Origin: Acholoe squamosa
Taxonomy: Eukaryota > Annelida > Polychaeta > Phyllodocida > Polynoidae
DNA: 64,000 bases
Direction of reading: 5' to 3'
Assembly (NCBI GenBank): GCA_949317995.1
Contig: OX439041.1
Coordinates: forward strand, 48,221,269 to 48,285,268
A program made the translations under genes and the position numbers. Below are positions 1 through 11,160 of this stretch, in pieces. The notes beneath the pieces are model-generated. The model was not told the DNA's origin. It searched no databases and saw nothing but the letters and a program-made list of their open reading frames with translations. Numbering within the stretch: the first letter of the stretch is position 1; each line of letters starts with the position of its first letter.

Positions 1-46
1 ACAGGGGAATGTGTTGGTGCCCGTGCATATGTGCACCACACACATA
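1..46. repeat. Partial interspersed repeat, inverted partner of 11161-11205
   Basis: The first 46 bases match the reverse complement of 11161-11205 at roughly 39 of 46 positions, sharing the core GGTGCACAT.TGCACGGGCA. The similarity stops abruptly on the inner side, and the window edge cuts off the other side. That pattern fits the conserved end of a dispersed transposable element. The family is not recognised. Confidence 0.5.
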
Positions 47-710
47 TAGATGTTGGAGTGTGTCTAGACATTGAATGGGTCCTACACACAAAAAAATATT
101 CTGAATATCTTAGGCCTTTCGCCTAACATTTGTTGGACTTGCTAACCCAAGTTGGGAGTTTGCACGTCCCCAAACCACCGAAGTTTTCTTGGGAGTTTAC
201 GCCTAACCATTAGGAAAAATGCCCGACTTGCCTGATTTCTCCTAACTTGCCTTAGACTTTTCCACTAACTACATAGACTTTCAAGCAATATAGCAACTCT
301 TTTAATTCTGAAATTCTGAAATGGAAAGTGTAAACTCCACATAGGTTAAGACATCCAGAATAGAGCCTCTCCATTTGAGAAGCAAGTCCAATACCTCACA
401 TCATTTTCTTTGCAACCCGTGAACTTAGTTGCTCTGGGTTTATCATAATGCCAAAGATGTGGATATATGAGTAAATTAGATTTTCACAAAAAAAGGTGTT
501 TCCATTCTTCTTCATTGCTCCTTCAATAACAAATATATATTTATTAAGTGTATTCTGTTAAATCACATGCCAGGTTGAATTGTAGAGGATTTTTTATGTC
601 GATAGTCATTGAAAGCACCATTATTCTGACATTCATAGGCTTTTCCATGATATGCACTTTAATACCATAAAAATCCTCATGCAAACCACACTGCCACCTG
701 GTGTGAAAAA

Positions 711-770
711 AATCTACTACCCCTTAGACAAAACTGCTACCCCTTAGACAAAACTACTACCCCTTAGACA
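711..770. repeat. 20-bp tandem repeat, about 3 copies
   Basis: The unit CCCTTAGACAAAACTRCTAC is repeated at 721, 741 and 761, with a partial unit before 721. Copies are almost identical, differing only at the R position and at the truncated end. No coding meaning is evident. Confidence 0.85.
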
Positions 771-1779
771 TGGCTAAGTCAAGTCAGCTTGCCTTAATAG
801 GTTAGTTAATACTACTAACACATTAGTAAGATGTTACTAACATGTTGGGTATTTTGCCTAATGGGTGATTTTGTCTAAGTTAGATTAGTATTTACTAACT
901 TGGATTATTTTCTGTGTAGACATTATAATCATAGTTCTAATTAGAATACAATTTATACCAGAAATATGGAGGAATGTATATTACAGGTATTTGCTAATAA
1001 TTCATATATTATGGTCAATAAGTCATATATTTATCATATTAATATAGATATTGCATCAAATTATGTAACACTTAAGGGAAAACGTTGATGTGGGGAATCC
1101 ATGGATGACAATACTCGATTGTCACGCGCGACACAGGAGGTTGTAAAGATCGACACACGCGACACGGCACTTTTAAGAATCGACGGACACAGGAGTAGAC
1201 AGCAGAATGTAGTACTGAGGGTATTAGATAAAAATAGCCATGTGACATACGGCACTCTGCTAAAATTTGACACGCCAAAACAGCGTTTTTTCTCGGCACC
1301 CATGTATAGGCACCATTATGCCCTTCCCACCCTAGATCACAACTATAGAACTATAAATGAGCTTTACTTATTCTGAGACAAATCCACTAGATAGAGGACT
1401 GGGTGAATTTTCTTTTGCAAGGAATGTTCTTTTCTGCCCCCACCCCACCTATAAAGTAAAGTAATTGTGATTGCTCTCAATAGACAATTGCCTGGGAATC
1501 ATTTTTACCTCACTAGGCCCAACAAAATGCCACCAAACCCTTATATATCCAATTTTCATTAAGCCTCTCTCCCAATACCCATTTAGTTCATTTTGTGGTA
1601 TTCTCAATAGGAGATGCGTAATAGTGGGGATATTTGTATGATTGAGGAGATACATGTAATTCTGTTGTTATCTCCAGGGGGGGGTTGGGGCATTCATGCA
1701 TTTGCCACACCCACCACATTACATTAAGATTAAGAGTGCCAATACTGTTCGGACAAACCTCCCAGCAAACACGCCTGTA

Positions 1780-2700
1780 CTGGACTGGTACTGGGCCAAT
1801 GATGGCAACGGTATCGGGCCACTACTGGCAATACAGTACTGGCCCAGTAAAAAAGTGCAATATGGATTTCTTCTGGGCCACAAATGACAAACATTACTGG
1901 CCCAGTACTGGGCCATTCAAGGGCCATTTACCTTACAGTTTGTTGGTTTATCTGATCTGTTTCAGACACACATGTGTTTTGAATGACATGCTTTTTATTC
2001 TACCATTTTCTACGATATTTGGTTTTAAACTTTAAGGCTAGTAAGTTTCCAATGAAATTTGTTCCATGCTAAACAAGTTTGTCCTAAGCAGAGAAGTTTT
2101 TGACCATAATTATTATTATAAAGAAAGGTTATACACCTCAGTACCAAATACTGTAATTCAAGCACTGGGGACCTCTTGTGGTGTGGTTAGAAATTAATCA
2201 AGCGTTTTCTGGTGATTCTAGGCCAGTACTGGTATGCCTGATGTAAATTGCCATCATAAGTCTGGTACCGGGCCAGCACTGGCATGCCGGCACTGGTATG
2301 CCATTATAAAACCAGAACTGTGCCAGTATGATTGAGGCTAAATGGTAATGTAACAGCTCAGGAATTCATTTCTCAGATGCTAAGTATTGGGTGCTCCCAA
2401 ATCGTACCAACCCAGCCTCGATCCTAATGTATTTCTTTGGGGCAGAGTGTCAATCAGTATGACTGGTGTAGATATACAGTGAAAAGGCATGCCTATATAT
2501 ATGCATTGCAGGTGTTGTAGCGTGACCCACCCCCCCCCCCCCTCACTAGGAGTGGACTAGTTTGTAAGGGCTGTGCATTTCGTAGTGGGCAGTGTCAATT
2601 TGTTGCATTTGAGAAATACCTAGCTGTACTGGCAGTACAGTTAATGCCATTACAATGTTAGTACTGACCCGGTACAGGCATTTTTGCTGTGCTAGTTCAA
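1780..2700. repeat. Cluster of palindromic TACTGG / CCAGTA motifs
   Basis: Variants of TACTGGCCCAGTA and CCAGTACTGG recur in three clumps: 1783-1915, 2221-2325 and 2625-2690. The copy at 1837-1849 is a perfect 6+1+6 palindrome, and 1895-1914 holds two overlapping units. Spacing is irregular and copies are degenerate, so this is not a simple tandem array. It may be an old satellite-like repeat or a cluster of binding sites; neither can be settled here. Confidence 0.55.
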
Positions 2701-2772
2701 CATGAAGACGTAAAAAACGTGATAGCCCTAGCAACCCAGAGTTTGTATAGAGCTATTGGGGTTCCTCTGGGT

Positions 2773-3082
2773 CTCAGGCAACCCTTAAAAATATGTTAGT
2801 TTCCTGTCCAGAGGGTGGGATTTTTCGGACCCATGAGGGAGGGAGGGGAAATTTTTTGTTTAGGAAAAGATTTTTGTTTGTCATGAACATCGCAAGTGGG
2901 GATGGCGTGAATTTGTCATCGCGTTCTAGGATTCAGTGATTGAAAACCTAGATTCTTGTGCTAATAGACAAAAAAAAAATTTTTTTTTTAGAACTCAAGA
3001 AAACAATTTTCCCATTCTCAAAAAAAAAAATTCCACCAGGCCTCTGGACAGGAAATGAACATATTTTTAAGGGTGGCCTCAG
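2773..3082. mobile_element. Small fold-back (inverted-repeat) element
   Basis: Bases 2773-2813 match the reverse complement of 3042-3082 at 37 of 41 positions. Weaker inverted similarity continues inward (GGTGGGATTTTT opposite AAAAATTCCACC). The interior contains A10T10 at 2970-2989. There is no open frame of note, and no target-site duplication was identified. This looks like a non-autonomous MITE or fold-back element of about 310 bp. Confidence 0.65.
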
Positions 3083-3802
3083 TCTATAAGCTTGCATAGG
3101 GCACCGGACCATTATTGGGGCCTTTTTCCTATCACTTGATGCTCAATAAACAACCCTTCCTTTGAAAGTTTTGCCTTCCCCTGACTCTGCTGTCTACTGT
3201 TTACAGATGTACAGCCATATTTAAGTCTAAAAGAATATCAGCAATGGGCACAAAAAGAGTATGCCTGTAGACGCCCCGCCCCCCACCCCTGATTTCATGT
3301 AATGCATTTGTAAGCATTTGGCAAGACCCCCACCCCCTGGATGTGTACATACTTTATGGAAGCCTCTTCATGATAACAGGGTTGTCTTTTTCATTAACAG
3401 TTATCTAGCGCCTCCCACGCCGCGTAGCGGCGGTACCGCGAAGTGGTACACGAGTGCGCTATGATGATTGCATTTGCCCCGTGTGATGAGGTCTCACAAT
3501 ACAAAATTACTGAATACAGACATTAACGGCGGGAGGCGTTTTTTTACGCGGTCACAACTGCATTTCTTGTTAAATATTGAATATTCGATAAGTCAATTTT
3601 TCTCATTCAATCATAATGAAAACCTACAAAAGAGTTCTCCTTGGGGTTATCTTTACGTCCGAGGTTGTATAGCCAACAGGTAGTACCTTATACATGAGGG
3701 CCAAGGGCCTTTTTAAAATAGTTACCCCCAAAGGGCCTCTAACCAAGAAGCTTCAATAGATAGGAGGTGAAACTCAGAGCTTTACCTATGGACACAGTGT
3801 AA

Positions 3803-6034
3803 CAGCCCCCCCCCTCTACCCCCCCTTCAAAGTAGGCTCCCTTTTGTGTTCAGTATTGAGTCCTATGCAGGGTAAGGGGGTTTATAGAGATGTCAGGAAT
3901 CTTTATCAGAGTGATATCAAATGAAAACAAGGGGCCACCTATACCAAAAAATCCTGCTGAATCCAAAATTTGTGATCTTGATTCTCAAAATTTGACCAAA
4001 AGTACCTAAAAAGGAGGTTTGATGATGAGAATATTTTAAAAATGTACAAAAGTTATATTGAAAATGATTGGAACTATTTATAAATGCAACATGCTAATCA
4101 AAGTCAATACCTGAATCTACATATCCTAATGTTTGCCTATCTCAACCTGACAAGTACTCTACCTGTGTATGGCTCTGCCTCTCCTACATACTGCCTATCC
4201 CTTAGTCTACCTATCACTCATACTACGTATCCCTTGAAACATCTAGAGTTTAATTAGGTTTTCTCTCAAATGGCTTAAAGGATTAAAGTTTACCCTTCAC
4301 CTTTGTACCTAATTTTCTCTGTACATTCTTACCATTAGTCTACCTATCCTCAATCTGCCTATCATTCACTTTACCTATCCCTCATGGTGACTATCCCCCA
4401 ACTCTTCACATCCCTCATGTTTGACTGGCACATCTGTGATATTACCTAGCACCAATATATCTTTTGAATATGCTCACCTTACAAGGTACCCTCTGTACCT
4501 ATCTCTTAAACTGTTTATTACCTATCCTCCTTGCTACCCATCCTCTTAAATACCTATCCCTCAAGCTCACTTTATAGCTTTCCTACCTATCACAGCTTGA
4601 TCAGCTGGGATAGCCCACGACCAACCTTCATTTTGATCTCTTAGTCAACCTATACCCTAAGGAACAAATTTAACAGTCTACCTCGCACATACATCTACCT
4701 ATCACTCATGCTATATATCATTGAGGTTACCTATCCTTCAGGCTGCCTATCCTCAGTTTTTTAACTTGTCAAGTGGGATAGCATGAACGATATGCAGCAT
4801 GAAGGATAGGAAGAGGGGAATAAACAACATACATGTAGGATAGGAAGTAAGCTAGTCTAATGATAGCCATGGTGAGGCATTTTAGAAAAGCATGATAATT
4901 CAATGGGCTGAGGGATATGTAAGGTAAACATGAGTGATATGCAGACTTGAGGATAGGTACAATGAGCGATAGGTATATTTCACAAGGCATAGACTATAAG
5001 AGCTACTATAAAGGTAGAAAGAATAGCATACAAGGTGAGAGATACATAGATAGCTGGTTAGGTAGGCAGAGGGCTATATACCATGAAGGATAGGCAGCAT
5101 GAAGGATAGGTAACCTCAAGGATATATAGCATGAGTGATCAGTAGATGTATGCTTGAGGTAGACTGTTGGATTTGTTCTTTAGGGGATAGGTTGACTAAG
5201 AGATCATACAAAGGTTGGATTTGAGCTATCCCAGCTGTTCAAGCTGTGATAGGCAGGAAAGCTATAAATTGAGCTTGAGGGATAGGCATGAAGAGGATGG
5301 GTAGCAAGGAGGATAGGTAATAAACAGTTTAAGAGATAGGTACAGAGGGTACCTTGTAAGGTGAGCATATTCAAAAGATACATTGGTGCTAGGTAATATT
5401 ACAGATGTGCCAGTCAAATATGATGGATGTGCAGAGTTAGGGGATAGTCACCATGAGGGATAGGTAAAGTGAATGATAGGCAGATTGAGGATAGGTAGAC
5501 TAATGGTAAGAATGTACAGAGAAAATTAGGTACAAAGGTGAGGGGTAAACTTTAATCCTTTAAGCCATGTGAGGGAAAACCTAATTAAACTCTAGATGTT
5601 TCAGGGGATAGGTAGTATGAGTGATAGGGCAGACTAAGGGATAGGCAGTATGTGGGAGAGGTAGAGCCATACGCAAGCAGAGTACTTGTCAGGTTCGGAT
5701 AGGCAAACATTGGGATATGTAGATTGAGGTACTGACTTTGATTAGCATGTTGCATCTATAAAAAGTTCCAATCATTTTCAATATAACTTTTTTACATTTT
5801 TAAAATATTCTCATCATCAAACCTCATTTTTAGGTACCTTTGGCCAAATTTTGAGAATCAAGACCACAAATTTTGGATTCAGCAGGATTTTCTGGTATAG
5901 GTGGCCCCTTGTTTCCATTTGATATCACTCCGATAAAGATTCCTGACATCTCCATAAACCCCCTTATCTTACATAGGACTCAGTACTGAACACAAAAGGT
6001 AGCCTACTTTTAAGGGGGGTAGAGGGGGGTGGCT
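3803..6034. mobile_element. 2.2-kb imperfect palindrome with about 950-bp arms
   Basis: The left arm (about 3803-4755) and right arm (about 5085-6034) are reverse complements along almost their whole length, separated by a loop of about 330 bp. Identity is very high in the outer arms: 3892-3946 matches the reverse complement of 5893-5947 at 53 of 55 positions. It is lower, with small indels, towards the centre. The inner two thirds of each arm are degenerate repeats of CTACCTATCCCTCA (left) and its complement TGAGGGATAGGTAG (right); the loop carries the right-arm polarity. No transposase-like frame is visible. The best reading is a fold-back-type non-autonomous DNA element or an inverted duplication. 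No target-site duplication could be defined. Confidence 0.8.
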
Positions 6035-6354
6035 TGCACTATAGGACTCTATGGAGTAACATATCCTAGGGAACCTATACTATTCTTGCTCTAACCCCGT
6101 CCTACCCTATCCACCGTTCCATGGACTTTCCTCAGCCTCAGGGACTTTCCTTGTTGCAAGTGTTCACAGTTGTGGACCAGTATGAGATCAGAGTGAGCCA
6201 GTGAATATGTGTGTCACAAAAGTTCTTTAGTTGTTGCTTTAAACCGCTGTGACTCATTCTTGCAGCATTATAGGGGTAGGTTTCATCAGTTTTCCCCTGA
6301 CCGCTGGGTCGACGCTACGAACACATGCTTCAGAATACGTCCACACAAAAGCGC

Positions 6355-6700
6355 CACGTGTTTCACATCCACGCCCCCTGGATATAAACAAAGGAACAAC
6401 ATCCCAGTCTACCTTCCTCTGCCAAACCACAACCACTTCCCCGTGCTCTAAGCTGCAATTACTACATCCACAGCTATCAAAGAACATACATTCGACCATA
6501 GTAAACACAGGGAGCTCTTGTCTGTGTATAACCGGAGTTTTGAGGGGAAATTTGTGTTTGCTTGCCGGTGGTGGCTGCTTTTATAAATAGCGTGGAATCC
6601 AAGACGTGCTGTCTCTGACGTCATGCTGCCCATTTGAGGTCAGTGGACGGCCACGTGACCGGTTTTCAGCCAATCAGATCGCTCCACATTAAATCCGCGT
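6355..6700 (+). promoter_or_regulatory. Candidate SERCA promoter region
   Basis: This CpG-richer stretch lies 425-770 bases before the SERCA start codon and collects several core and proximal motifs: E-boxes CACGTG at 6355-6360 and 6652-6657, TATAAATA at 6582-6589, the full cyclic-AMP response element TGACGTCA at 6616-6623, and a CCAAT box at 6670-6674 inside CAGCCAATCAG. If the TATA-like box is used, transcription would begin near 6610, placing the CRE and CCAAT just downstream. If the CCAAT and CRE work upstream, the start is later. The transcription start site itself cannot be read from the sequence. Confidence 0.4.
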
Positions 6701-7124
6701 GGTATGCGCAGGCTGAGTCCATTACTGTAAATCCAGCAGAGAGAGGGGTGGTAGTCTATCCCACTAAATAATATATAGCTATTTAAAATTATTTCTCCAC
6801 TAGAAAATATCATAGATTTGCAATTGTATGACTTGTACAGATATAATTTCATGTATATAGAATTCTTTCTGCTAGTAGTTGTTTGAATTTTATTTGACCT
6901 CGCGGGACACCCCTATGGATGGACGGTGAGCCAGACGGCCACGAATATTCAGCACTTGTGGCGGAGTGGATATAGGGGTTGGTGAGTCCGGCGGAAAATC
7001 AAGCTGGATATCAACAGCTTCCTGCTTGGATTTCGGACCCATTGAGCAGAACACGCTAGTTGGGGATAGTCGGAGAGGAGGGTCCAACTTACCTACAGTG
7101 TTGGTGAAAGGGGGGACTCACAAG
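6700..7124 (+). other. SERCA 5' leader, possibly with a small 5' UTR intron
   Basis: This is the likely 5' untranslated leader. The frame of the SERCA start stays open back to an upstream ATG at 6966, which would add 53 residues if used. The extension has no resemblance to the family's N-terminus. A strong donor, TTG|GTGAGT, has its GT at 6982, and a modest acceptor, ACCTACAG, ends at 7098, so a 117-bp leader intron could remove most of the extension. A second donor-like GGTGAG lies at 6925. A short separate uORF starts at 6915. Confidence 0.4.
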
Positions 7125-7245
7125 ATGGAGTTGGACGCGTGGACGAAATCGCCCGAGGAGGTAGTGAACTACTTCAAATCGGACGAAGCGACGGGCCTTA
7201 GCGATGAACAAATCAAGAGAAATTTTGACAAGTTCGGCCCCAACG
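7125..7245 (+). CDS. SERCA exon 1: cytosolic N-terminus
   Basis: This is the first coding exon of a P2A-type calcium ATPase, the pump that moves cytosolic Ca2+ into the sarco/endoplasmic reticulum at the expense of ATP. It encodes 40 residues beginning MELDAWTKSPEEVVNYFKSD and ending KFGPN, plus one base of the next codon. The vertebrate family has the same layout (ME..TK..EE.L..F....GL...Q....) but is about one residue shorter. The start was chosen because it fits the family N-terminus and has a strong context: A at -3 and G at +4 (CAAGATGG). The exon ends AACG|GTGAGC in phase 1. The segment forms the start of the actuator domain on the cytosolic side. An in-frame ATG at 6966 is a less likely alternative start. 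Confidence 0.93.
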
Positions 7246-7539
7246 GTGAGCCTTTTGCAATTCTCCTGTATATCTTTACCTGTAGCGTATCTGAAATTGT
7301 AAATAGTGTTAGCGTGTAACACTTCCGTAGAGAAATACAGAGATCAGAGCTAACAGAAGGGGCTTCTTTCTCTCCCTTCTCCTGTAAGCCCGATACCGGG
7401 TGGGTGCGGGCAGGTCCCGTCACTGTGACGGCCCATCCCCGTGTCGTTCATTCATCGTAATCTCTCCTATTACCGCTCACTGCCGGTCCCACTGGTGTGT
7501 CACACATTTCTGAAAATCTGCTCTTTATTTCTTTTGCAG
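7246..7539 (+). other. SERCA intron 1 (294 bp)
   Basis: The intron runs from GTGAGC at 7246 to the acceptor CTTTTGCAG at 7539, with a pyrimidine-rich run before the AG. It contains a perfect 7+1+7 palindrome, CCGTCACTGTGACGG, at 7417-7431. Nothing else in it was recognised. Confidence 0.9.
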
Positions 7540-7557
7540 AGCTACCCGCTGAAGAAG
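7540..7557 (+). CDS. SERCA exon 2: 18-nt exon, ELPAEEG
   Basis: This 18-nt exon (AGCTACCCGCTGAAGAAG) completes the split Glu codon from exon 1 and encodes the invariant ELPAEEG block, whose final Gly codon is finished by exon 3. The exon has the same size and phase in vertebrate ATP2A genes. Flanking signals are TTTTGCAG before and GTGAGT after. The motif belongs to the actuator-domain strand just before helix M1. Despite its tiny size, the fit of reading frame, splice sites and family motif makes the call secure. Confidence 0.93.
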
Positions 7558-7790
7558 GTGAGTCTAAACAACAAAGTGGAATAAACCAATTAAGGACGAC
7601 ACTTTTGGAGTTCGATCGATTTCCATCGCCGTCTGGCAGTCCCAATTTTCAGTGTCAGTGTGTATTCGTCGATTTGAGTGTATGCGAGCGATGCGACCTG
7701 TTCCAAATGGTCAGGTGGCACTCCTCCTACCACTGTGTTTCTACTATGGATTTTACCTGATACCACCATTTTTTTGCTCTTTCCATCCAG
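7558..7790 (+). other. SERCA intron 2 (233 bp)
   Basis: The intron runs from GTGAGT at 7558 to TTTCCATCCAG ending at 7790. It is short and T-rich at its 3' end. No independent feature was seen. Confidence 0.9.
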
Positions 7791-7873
7791 GCAAATCACT
7801 ATGGGAACTCATTTTAGAACAATTCGATGATCTCCTAGTCAAGATTCTTTTATTAGCTGCCATTATCTCCTTC
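7791..7873 (+). CDS. SERCA exon 3: start of helix M1
   Basis: This 83-nt exon gives residues 48-74 of the joined protein, [20 protein letters not shown] followed by LAAIISF, after completing the Gly codon. The first part is the amphipathic cytosolic approach helix ([12 protein letters not shown]). The second part begins transmembrane helix M1, roughly residues 60-79. Length and phase are the same as in vertebrate ATP2A exon 3. The donor is TTC|GTAAGT, in phase 0. The sequence differs from vertebrate paralogues only by conservative changes such as V to I and R to K. It is unbroken and shows no sign of pseudogene decay. Confidence 0.95.
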
Positions 7874-10800
7874 GTAAGTATTATACCTTTTTATCAAATC
7901 CATGTAGTAGTGTTAAGTTACTGGTTGTGTAGGATGTTACATGTTCTTAACACTTGTGTGTTGTTCTTTGCAAGTCATTTCCCCCCTGCTATATGACGAG
8001 CGGATTATATCTACCTCTGTGCCAAAATCTCCTTTGGATAAGACACACCCGGGCCTACTGTGATTATTCTTCACATGGATTGTTATAAGATACCTGAATT
8101 TAAAAAGAATATGCAACGTTCTACCACTATCACCCACCACCATCCACTAGAAGTCGCTACGGACCCCACTGGACTGGGTTCAGGTTCTTTCAAAAGGTTA
8201 TTAGTGATTTACCCTTGAGTATTTGTCCTAGTTCTGTGCCATTTCCAAGTGCCGTGGATTTAACAAGTGTTACTTCTGCTAAAAAGCACCATAAGGAGTC
8301 AGGCGAACATCTATTAATCTGCACATAACCACCATTATTATAGACTATTTTGACAATGCCAATGGAAATTACCAGTATACACTACCACAGGAAGGACATA
8401 ACTCTACCATGCACAGTACAGTGAGTGTACTTATCCATTATCTCCATACATTATAACCACAAGTATCATCAAGTGACAAGGTTAGGACCAGATATTGTCC
8501 ATAATTTGAAAGGGCCTTTAGAAATTGAGTTTATGACTGTGTTCAAACTTCTATGGACAGCTGTCATCTGTAGGTTGGGTCCCATCACCCAGCCTCCTGG
8601 TGGCATACACCAATCAGCTGACTGATATAGGCTGCCGCATTTAGCCTCTCCCAGCAACAGCAGCATATACCAGTACCAGGAGCAACTCGCCACTGAGCCG
8701 CCAGGGGGCGCCCCGAGTTGGAGCAGCTGGGCGTGAGGAGTTGTACCTGCTCCGCCACCCTCCCATAGAAGGCTGTGGGCACGGGGGCAACTTGAGCGGG
8801 TTTATTTTGGGCTGGCCTGTAGTAGTACCATGAGCTCACTACCGGCTCTTACAGCAGTACCCATCCTATGCAGCAGACGCAGGGTGTGAGCAGTTACTAA
8901 CCTGGCCCCATTCCACAATGTAGACCTCAGATAAAAGGGTATTTGCATGTATTTGGGCATATTCGGGTAAATTTCACATTTAAACGCGGTGTTTATGTAC
9001 CTAGATTTAATGTCTCCATTAGGTTGCTATGTGGTAAAGGTAAAAGTAAATTTCAGAATTTCAAAAATGTAGTTTTTCTCAATCATCTGAATATTTGCAT
9101 GCACAGAGAGAGGAATTTAAAGATACAATGGTGAGCTATCTGGGAAGCTGAATTTATCCCCCGGATTTATCCCCTCCTAGGGGGTTTTGATTTGAAAGGA
9201 GTGTTGTTATAGAATGTATTTATGTGTGTACACATTTTTTGTAGATCACTTAGTAAAAAGAAACCAAAGGTCAATACTTGGCACTCTTTGTAGTGCATAC
9301 AAAAGCATGACCTTGAAGTCCGCTGCATTTGAGAAACCAGTTATAATTCCTAACACCTGAAGGCTATAATAGGTTAGCAAAGAGAAGGCAACTTTATTGA
9401 TTTAACGTGAGAAATAACTCACTGGAAATTATTGTGGGGAAATAAGCCTTTTGAGGGGTCTAAATACAAAAAGACTATATGGCAAACAGTGACCAGGCCG
9501 GTCAAGGTACAAGAGGCGCTAGCGTGTCCCAGCTATAGGTGCAGGGAGTGAGTAGGTGTCTAGGGGAAGTGCAGGGACTGTTATACAGGGTTATATACCA
9601 TTGCTATTTTCCTGAGCATGGTGGAGAGAGAAGCTGACAGCTCGGTCCCCAATATACCCTCTTACTGCATCCACTCAACTCTACTCTCACACCTAGCACC
9701 CACCTCACCAGCCATCTTTAGAGTTACCCAGACTCCTCCATACTCCCTGCTACACCCAGCTGCTGCTCATATGTGGACTTAATGACTGAATTGAAATGTA
9801 ATTCATAATTATAGAGCCAGGTTGAAAAACCCTGGCCTGTACATGCCATACCGCTCCTATTGAACCACTTTAAATGGTTCTCATGGGGGTGGGGTATGGT
9901 CAATTGCACAGATTTTATTGCAGCTGCAAATGACTAAACCCACTTCAGTGATTAAGACTAGGATTAAATAATGATAAGAATTTTATCAAGTACTCATGTT
10001 GGGATACAACTACGTGTACAAAGTTAACCATCTATCAACACGTAGCTGTGGATAGAGGCACACATGTACCGGTAATACATGTACATGTATAATGAAGTTC
10101 AGAGGTCAGTGGTGACACAGAGGTGTCCCTATGACCCAGACTGCACACGCACATAGCGGTATACATGTGCTTTAGCTGCTTTGTACCACAATCTCTAACA
10201 GCCACGTAGCAGTCCTGATATCAGGAGCAGGGGTCACCATTAGTGAGCTGTGGCCAAGGGTGGTAAGATGTGAACACTGACTCACTGATGTGTCCTGGTT
10301 GGGTTAAAGTAGCACACTGCAGGCAGTGGTTCAGCATCGGTTGGTTTAGTTACCCTCCCGGGTTGCCCTTTGTCCATTTTAGGCTCTTTACCGAGATCAG
10401 AAGTGTAATAATAGATACATCGAAAGCTTATATATAGGAATGATCGGGAGTCGAATGAAACCATCGGTCAGTATCAGTGTCAGTCAAATGTGGCTATAAC
10501 ACTAGATGACTAATTCTTTTTGTGGCCTACAAACCAGCCATGGTTATACCAATGGCTCTAGTGATCAAGTCAAACTGTGTAAGGAAAGCAGGTAGGTGTT
10601 GTCAGCAACAGTCAACACAAGCTTCAAATTAAACAGTGTTTGTCTAATTAACAGTACATCCACCCTCCCCCAAATCAATGTGCACAACATGTTGATTTGA
10701 CATGACGGCTGTATTGGGGCCATATACTGTATTGTATACAGCCATGTGTGCACATATAGCTGTGAGTGTGACATGGGTTGTATGTATATCAAGATTAACC

Positions 10801-11160
10801 CAACCACATGTCTCAACATGTACGGCTTTAGGCTCTACACACATTATAACACACATCTGACACACACTTCTTCCACCATTTGTCCACTCTTTGTCCCTCA
10901 CCCCAGACCCAGTGTAAATGCTGAATGGGGTGGCACTGGACAGTAAGGCCAGCTGTCTGGCCACATAGTCTACCACTACCTTTACATTACCTGGCGCATA
11001 CTTTGTATTAGGCTGACCAATTGATATCTTTTCTAAATATGTACCCGGGAATAAGATGAGAGCAATGTGCAACGGGCAGACTTATTTGACCCTTTATATT
11101 TCATTTCTCGTTCTTCCCACTAAATTCAAAACGGGCTTCTCATCTTTCCTATCCCCTCGG

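Larger units (their letters stand above)
1..6300. other. Gene-free upstream DNA, repeat-rich
   Basis: No exon with protein-like character or family resemblance is visible on either strand; the open frames here are short and unrelated to any family I recognise. The stretch is dominated by repeats described separately: a mobile-element end at 1-46, a 20-bp tandem repeat at 711-770, a TACTGG-motif cluster at about 1780-2700, a fold-back element at 2773-3082 and a large palindrome at 3803-6034. A CpG-richer patch at 3405-3540 carries a short inverted pair (CGCCTCCCACGCCG near 3411 and CGGCGGGAGGCG near 3527). I see nothing definable at 280-700, 1230-1770 or 6040-6300. Confidence 0.7.

Noticed and set aside
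109-128. TTAGGC next to GCCTAA, resembling a telomere hexamer
   Set aside because: Only one inverted pair, no tandem array.
8698-8713. CCGCCAGGGGGCGCCC as a CTCF site, with similar 13/16 matches at 21198, 29504 and 63844
   Set aside because: 13-of-16 matches are expected around twenty times by chance in a window of this size; only the 15/16 match was kept as a feature.
10644-11072. 142-residue open frame on the - strand
   Set aside because: No recognisable domain; overlapping frames of similar length exist on the other strand, as expected by chance.
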